NCBI GenBank assembly: GCA_028752905.1
Contig: JAQNBH010000012.1
Coordinates: 23,345,112 to 23,409,111 of the forward strand
Direction of reading: 5' to 3'
Length of the DNA: 64,000 bases
Source of the DNA: Cladorhizidae sp. MBARI D1340-BT2
Lineage: Eukaryota > Porifera > Demospongiae > Poecilosclerida > Cladorhizidae
Below, in pieces: positions 58,346 through 64,000 of this stretch. A program made the position numbers and the translations under genes. The notes beneath the pieces were generated by a model. The model was not told the DNA's origin, made no database searches, and worked only from the letters and a program-made list of their open reading frames with translations. The number at the start of each line of letters is the position of its first letter. Position 1 is the first letter of the stretch.

Positions 58346-59848
58346 AGGGGGTAGTAAACCATTTTTCTGAAGATCTGTGTTCCAAATTTGTATCGTTCAT
58401 AACTTTTTTGTTTTTCTTCCTTTACAGATACTTTTTAGATCAAAAGAAAGACTGGTTCAATAGCTTTAAAATGACATATTACATGAAGGCTACTAATGAT
58501 TTTTCATGTTTGTACATTTGCCACAGATAGACTCCCTTAGAACCTTACCCTTGTCACTCGACAAAAATCTTAAAAATCACAGATTGTCAGTGACCACTTC
58601 CCATTCACAGTTTGTGTAACATAGCCACATACGTAAAGTATGATAGAGACAGTTTTGCCACAATGTACTTGGAAGTGATTTGGGAGGTCAATGAAAATTC
58701 GTAATGAAAAAGCATGAAATCCGTGTCGAACATCAATGCATAACTCAAGACCAGTACACAAAATAAGAAAAAGGATTCTATCAAACTTTAGAGCATAGAA
58801 AGAGCTATAAAATGGTATATTATGGAATTGTTCTAGATAAATATTCACCGAGAGAGATTTTTTGAAAGTCCAAAAACACACCTTTTTCATAATACTCATA
58901 ATACAGCTTTGAAGGGGAGACAGTTGCATTTTGGGGGGGGAATGACCCACATGCTTTTTTTGTGTGTGATAACCACTTTATAACTCCATAGATTCCGTAA
59001 ACTTCATGGTATGGACTTGATATATAGCTCAAAAGATAGGTCTCTCTATGTGCTCTCTGTTGATACTAAAATATATTTCACAGGTATAACTATAGCCAAG
59101 TTAGGGGAGCTACAAGTGGAGGGACCTAAAAACTTGAATGCCCACATAAATAACTCCAGATTGCCAAGTGCTAAAAATTTAAAATTAGCACGGGTGGCTA
59201 GAGGAAGCCCTACTCTATGTAATGAGTGTTTTTATTAGGCGTTAACATTTAAGTACGTGGTCAAGCGCGCGGGTAGAAAATGAATTTCTTTAAAAATCCA
59301 TAAAACTCATTTTCCACCCGAGCGCTTGACCACGTACTTAAATTTTAACGCCTAATGAAAACACTCATTACATAGAGTAGGGCTTCCTCTAGCCACCCGT
59401 GCTAATTTTAAATTTTTAGCACTTAGCAATCTGGAGTTATTTATGTGGAGGTTGCAGGCATTCAGGTTTTTAGGTCCCTCCACTTTAGGTCTAGTAACTT
59501 GCCTATAGTTATACCTATGAAAAATATTTTAGTATCAAAAGAGAGCACACAGAGAGACCTATCTTGAGCTATATATCAAGTCCATACCATGAAGTTTGCA
59601 GAATCTACGGAGCTCTAAAGTGGTAACCATAAGTTTTGGGGGGGAAACAGACATCATTTACACACCCCATGCAGTACAGGTGTGTACAAAATGTGTACAA
59701 AATGCATGCATGAAATCCTCCATAACTTTTTTTCTGAACCAGAACAGCCTTCCAAGTTTTTTACACAGGTCATGCAGAGCTATAGGTAGGATATAAAAGG
59801 AAGAATTTTTTAAAAGAAAATTTTCAGAAAAATGGTTTACTACCCCCT
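58346..59848. mobile_element. 1.5-kb foldback DNA element with perfect 26-bp terminal inverted repeats
   Basis: The ends begin AGGGGGTAGTAAACCATTTT and finish with the exact complement, flanked by TA on each side (58344-58345 and 59849-59850). About 300-bp inner arms (58980-59280 against 59300-59635) are also inverted around a centre near 59290. The paralogous locus at 48778 reads ctaccttatgtaatatctag without the element, an approximate empty site differing by 3 bp. TA flanks suggest a Tc1/mariner-type insertion, but no transposase is inside. A fragment of one arm lies at 3105-3410. The arm ORF 59011-59238 has no known domain. Confidence 0.85.
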
Positions 59849-60004
59849 TATTAAGTAATATCTAGATATATAAGAACTATGTTTAACAGCAAATATATAT
59901 ACACTGGTATAAAAGAAGATAAACAAGACTGTCCCCATGTAGACTAAGGGTGAGCACCCTTTACCACTTAAAATATACACACCAAAACAACCAGCTAGAC
60001 CAAC

Positions 60005-61065
60005 CTTTGCTGCTTAAGATGGAAATAATGTCTTCAGCACATTTCTCAGAATCTCCCTCCACACATACTCGAAGAAGATTCCTGTAAGTCTTTGGATAAC
60101 GAGATTTAGATCTCCAACGATCCAGAAGAGCCCACCTGTAAATAGTGTGCATCTATAAAACCAAATCCACAGTTCACACATTTAGCATTGTAGTACCTTT
60201 GTAGACCATGACTGTGTGTGGTCATTATGTGCTGGACGTCTGACGAGTTCAGTCCTAGAAGATACGGCTGATCTTCCAAACAAAACAGTCTTGCAGAAAT
60301 TCGACCTAGGTCTACGTCTGACATTATCTCATCATCTAGGTAACCATGGTTGCACTTGGTAACTTTGTCCAGCAGTTCCTCGTATTTCTACAATAATAAC
60401 TAAAATAACAACAGGAACAACTAATATAGCATGAAGATCATGGCTTCATAGAGACATTTTAGTTGCTGGGAAGAGTGGGGATGAGTGTCGAGCCTGGAAT
60501 TGTTCATAGCTATCCTTACTACATGGACCCATTAGCCTGATTTTTGGTTAGACAAAGTTTAAGTCTTGGAAATAGATAAGTAACACTAACCTGGCTAGGC
60601 TCAGGTGAATCACAATTGAAGGACTTGAACTGACTTCAGCAGCTTTTAGTGCAATTTTGACAAATTCAAAGAGTAAAATCTTGGGAATGTATTATACATG
60701 TTGTCTACTTAATTGCCAAGTTGATTAACTGCACCAACATTAGCTGCAAAAACAAATAGTGAATGCATACAATATACATATTATGACACCACAATATTTT
60801 TTTAATCCTTGTGGTGTAGGTGGGAGGTGGGGTAATCCCTGATCCCCTGACTCCCTGTGAAACCTTGACAGATGGTTTTGCTAACCTGTGCCTTGATGCT
60901 GCTTGAGAATGCAGTGATGGCAGCATCAGTTTTTCCAGTAACATCTGCAGTAACAACAGCTAGTCAATGAGTGGATTATTTGTGTGAGTGCATCAATGGA
61001 AGGTTTTATTTACACTACTACTAAACATACCAAGCATGTGTATATCCACAAGTGAACCATAAACT
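60005..61065 (-). CDS. Death-domain gene, paralogue 2 (four 3' exons)
   Basis: Predicted exons: 61065-61031, 60944-60886, 60387-60197 and 60135-60005. Borders are the same as in paralogue 1. Exon lengths are 35/35, 68/59, 194/191 and 131/131, all differences multiples of three. The peptide reads VYGSLVDIHML, DVTGKTDAAITAFSSSIKAQ, KYEELLDKVTKCNHGYLDDE..SDVDLGRISARLFCLEDQPY, then WALLDRWRSKSRYPKTYRNL and LRVCVEGDSEKCAEDIISIL. There is no stop across the joins. The Death fold is complete over the last two exons. The 5' exons would lie beyond the composite module and were not identified. Transcript end uncertain, as in paralogue 1. Confidence 0.7.
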
Positions 61066-61224
61066 CTGGTTGTCTATCACCACTTCTAACCAAACCAGCA
61101 AGAAAACCAGAGCTTAACAACAACTAAGCTATTACTTAACAAATAATGAACACACATTGAATCTTCTACCATGTAAATGAATGCTTTGCATTATTTATTA
61201 GACAGGAGCAGAAAGCTAAACTTC

Positions 61225-62025
61225 TGTTACATGAGCCACATGAAGATGGAGTAACTCTGATAAGCCAGACAAAGAAGGAGCTACTCTCATGAGTCACACT
61301 AAGAATTGCTGAGCCACACCAAGAAGAGCAGGCAGTGTTTGCTGGAAGGCATAGGTGCCTGTGCAGCTTTCTTTATAACAATAAATGGTAATAAGCAAGA
61401 AAGAGAACCTTCAAGAATGCAGTTGCGATTTTCAGCCATTTTTAGAGGTTGAACACCTCTGCAAACAATACTTATGTAATAGTAAATATACCCGTAAGCC
61501 CTAGTCCTTGTGGTAGACTACCCCAGCATCATCTGACCCGCCATACCTCTAGTCATAGCCCTAGCCTTAGACTTTAGTTTTATACCAGTCCCGTCAGACA
61601 TTCCTATATCCATAACTCAAATCCCAAACAACTCGTACCCAGCTAGTCCAGCCCCCAGATCCAGCTCTAGATAGCTATACACACAAACATCCCTACACTG
61701 GACATCCCCATACTCCTAGGCTGACACTATAATGCCACACATGTCCTTCACTCGACAGACCCAAACCAGAACAGCATCACAGAAAAGAGGAACAAAATGG
61801 TTGAGCAGAACAGAGCAAAGGATATTGCACACACCATATATAGCAATACAACATTCAAAATTAAGTGTCAGGACCGCTTTTATCTTTTATCCAGTTTTAC
61901 ACAAAATATATATTTTTCTCAGTTTTCAGTCTTCTCTTCTAGTCCTATTATACTTCTAGTATTACGATCCACATCACCCCATTATATCTCTGTCAATCAC
62001 CATTCACCATTTCACATGGACCAAT
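61225..62025. repeat. Composite dispersed repeat module, copy III
   Basis: It matches copies I and II up to 'cacatggaccaatcgca', where the 21-bp minisatellite starts at once. The middle part seen in copy II (CTGATGA core and C/A-rich repeats) is missing. Confidence 0.8.
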
Positions 62026-62634
62026 CGCACTGGCAACACATTTATACTCACTGGCAACACATTTATACTCACTGGCAACACATTTATACTCACTGGCAAC
62101 ACATTTATACTCACTGGCAACACATTTATACTCACTGGAAACTCATTTATACTCACTGGCAACACATTTATACTCACTGGCAACACATTTATACTCACTG
62201 GAAACTCATTTATACTCACTGGCAACACATTTATACTCACTAGTAACACATTTATGCTCACTGGCAACACATTTATACTCACTGGCAACACATTTATACT
62301 CACTGGCAACACATTTATACTCACTGGCAACACAATTATGCTCACTGGTAACACATTTATACTCACTGCAACACATTTATACTCACTGGCAACACATTTA
62401 TGCTCACTGGCAACACATTTATACCCACTGGCAACACATTTATACTCACTGGCAACACATTTATACTCACTGGCAACACATTTATGCTCACTGGCAACAC
62501 ATTTATACTCACTGCAACACATTTATATTAATTGGTAACACATTTATACTCACTGGCAACACATTTATACACACTGGCAACATATTTATACTAATTGGCA
62601 ACACATTTATACTCACAGGCAACATGTGTCACAT
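62026..62634. repeat. 21-bp minisatellite, array 3 (about 28 units)
   Basis: Same unit as arrays 1 and 2 with ggaaactc, atgctc and agtaac variants. It ends with ggcaacatgtgtcacatg like the others. Confidence 0.96.
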
Positions 62635-62880
62635 GAAATGCATGTGATTCATGATCTGTCAGCCAGTGACCTTGAGAGTTGAGATTCAGCAGTTGGGCAG
62701 CTCCAGGCCTGCATCAGTCGGATGCATGACTGTGCTTATACACTCTAGCATTCAATCAAGTCAGGAATAACATGCATTGACCCAAGCCTAACAGGCAACA
62801 CTAAGCCTGCACAACCAACAATTAACACTCACCCACATGGTAATGTGTGTGACCTCTCACCTCACACTTGTACTGGTACT
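62635..62880. repeat. Post-array block, copy 3
   Basis: It matches 53676-53945 nearly throughout, including ctccaggcctgcatcagtc and acctctcacctcacac. Confidence 0.85.
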
Positions 62881-62916
62881 AGACAGTACACAGACTTGTA
62901 TTTCATTAGTTATTTG

Positions 62917-63110
62917 TGGGGAAGCATCCTCAAAACATGCCACAGCAAATCTTTTACCAACTTCTTCTGGAAAGTTTCAAACAGCTACACTATAGTCTTT
63001 GTCCCTAGCAGTACATTGTGTTGCACTTTTGTTTGGCTTGATAGTAGTCTCCCACCATCAAATATCAAGCCAAACAAAAGTGCGATACAGTGCACTACTA
63101 GGGACAAAGA
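62917..63110. repeat. Foldback element, partial second copy
   Basis: The left arm (gaagcatcctcaaaacatg...) and the inner stem (cacttttgtttggcttgata / tatcaagccaaacaaaagtg) are present. The outer right arm is lost. Loop sequence and length differ from 53985-54278. Confidence 0.8.
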
Positions 63111-63129
63111 TTTAAGCAACAATTGGAGC

Positions 63130-64000
63130 ATGTCCTTACCAACAGACACATAACCATGATGTCAAGAAGCCGGGACCAGCCAAGTGTCCTAAAGAGAAAG
63201 TATACCTTTGCTGTCCCACCTGCCATCACTCACATGACTACCTGGTACAGGGCTTACTGAATGGCAAGGATGCAACCATCAAGTTAGACACAGCAGCTTC
63301 ACACTCTGTGGTTTCCAAGACTGCACTTCTGGAAGGCTCTATGGAGGGAGAGGTTTCCTTAGTAAGGGTGACTGGGTCCACTCACGGAATTTGACTTACC
63401 AAACATAAACATTGACATAGGTGGGAAACAGCAAAACTTCAACGAGCTACTGTATGGCTGATGGCACCACTGCTGAACTGGGTCAAGATGCTCCCTTCCT
63501 AAACCACTTAATTGAGCCATTAGTGAAAGAGAGACTGACGATTTAAACACAAGCTATGTTGGTACAGACAAGACAAGCTGCAGAGCAAGAGCAACAACAC
63601 TTGCAGGCTGATGAGATAGCTACAGTGAACTCAGGAGAAATACTCACACCGTGGGAGGAGTTAGTTGGAAATGACAGTGATATTTTGGTTAACATGGATC
63701 AGAAACCCAGATAAAGCAAATGAGAAAAATGAAAAGATGCTTAAGGAATTGTATCGATCCCATCTGTCATTTACTGAAATGAACACATCCTCTAAATTAG
63801 ACGAGAACACACCCACTCAACCATATAAGACTGCATCCACTCGACCACACCCTCTCAACCAGATGAGAACACACCCTCTAAAATAGTTGGTAAACAAGTC
63901 CGTGTTGATGAACAGGTTGCTCAGGCTTTATGCTGAGCAACAGAACAACTCATACTTGCACAAAGACGCTGAACCAGGGGAACTCTGATTACTTTTGTGA
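63130..64000 (+). pseudogene. Gypsy-like element copy 2: protease region, cut by window end
   Basis: KKPGPAKCPKEKVYLCCPTC then HHSHDYLVQGLLNGKDATIK and LDTAASHSVVSKTALLEGS: a retropepsin with DTA instead of DTG, better preserved than copy 1 here. VRVTGSTHG and then the LPNINIDIGGK segment follow, but the ILLGQDAPF part is broken by indels. The linker reads VQTRQAAEQEQQHLQADEIA. The integrase is expected beyond 64000. Confidence 0.7.

Larger units (their letters stand above)
57897..62025. repeat. Segmental duplication, copy 2
   Basis: Counterpart of 48361-50815 with the 1.5-kb foldback element inserted at 58346 and smaller indels. Confidence 0.85.

Noticed and set aside
58333..59238. Several ORFs in the foldback arms
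   Set aside because: Each lies in an inverted arm, shows no domain, and its counterparts in the other arm and at 3185-3388 are not conserved as proteins beyond DNA identity.

Overview
The window looks like a transposon-rich stretch of an animal nuclear genome, most likely a demosponge. Evidence: multi-exon genes with GT/AG splice sites, several Death domains and a ZU5 domain of the kind that abounds in sponge innate-immunity-type proteins, and an animal-type repeat load (RLE-class LINEs, hAT, piggyBac, pogo/Tigger, PIF/Harbinger, Ty3/Gypsy). There are no operons, no bacterial signals, and no tRNA or rRNA that I can recognise. The species assignment is inference; nothing in the sequence names the organism.

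Layout. 0-16 kb: remnants of an RLE-type LINE family (copies at 2-365 +, 523-2838 - and about 12000-13677 -), a piggyBac transposase piece (4415-4853 -), a nearly complete but broken hAT element (4864-8029) running straight into a 15-bp minisatellite (8022-8845), a 63-bp tandem repeat (about 10240-10575), and two separate pogo/Tigger fragments. 17.8-38.5 kb: scattered minus-strand exons of at least one host gene (ZU5 exon 38543-37641, phase-1 microexons 36023-36003 and 35741-35709, Death-domain exon 18276-17837, and a cysteine-rich exon 28875-28527 of uncertain membership). The intervals between them hold a 34-bp minisatellite, a degenerate 'tatagagaccaggg' repeat, two hAT pseudogenes, a Gypsy-like element and nested MITEs. 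39.7-64 kb: another hAT relic, then a duplicated domain. Composite repeat modules (about 41.6, 50.05 and 61.2 kb), 21-bp minisatellites (47.7, 51.8-53.7 and 62.0-62.6 kb), two paralogous partial Death-domain genes (49916-48904 and 61065-60005, minus) and two copies of a Gypsy-like element (54.3-56.5 and 63.1-64.0 kb) alternate.

The most informative signals are: two non-autonomous piggyBac-type elements with TTAA flanks that each keep a 5' exon ending in a splice donor, and whose subterminal palindromes differ in sequence but stay palindromic; a Harbinger-like element with a MADF exon nested in a hAT gene; a Gypsy-like element whose domains read protease, integrase, reverse transcriptase; a 1.5-kb foldback whose approximate empty site is preserved in the paralogous duplicate; and recurrent CTGATGA...GAAA motifs, resembling a hammerhead-ribozyme core, next to or inside the minisatellites. 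No promoter, origin or CRISPR array could be supported.
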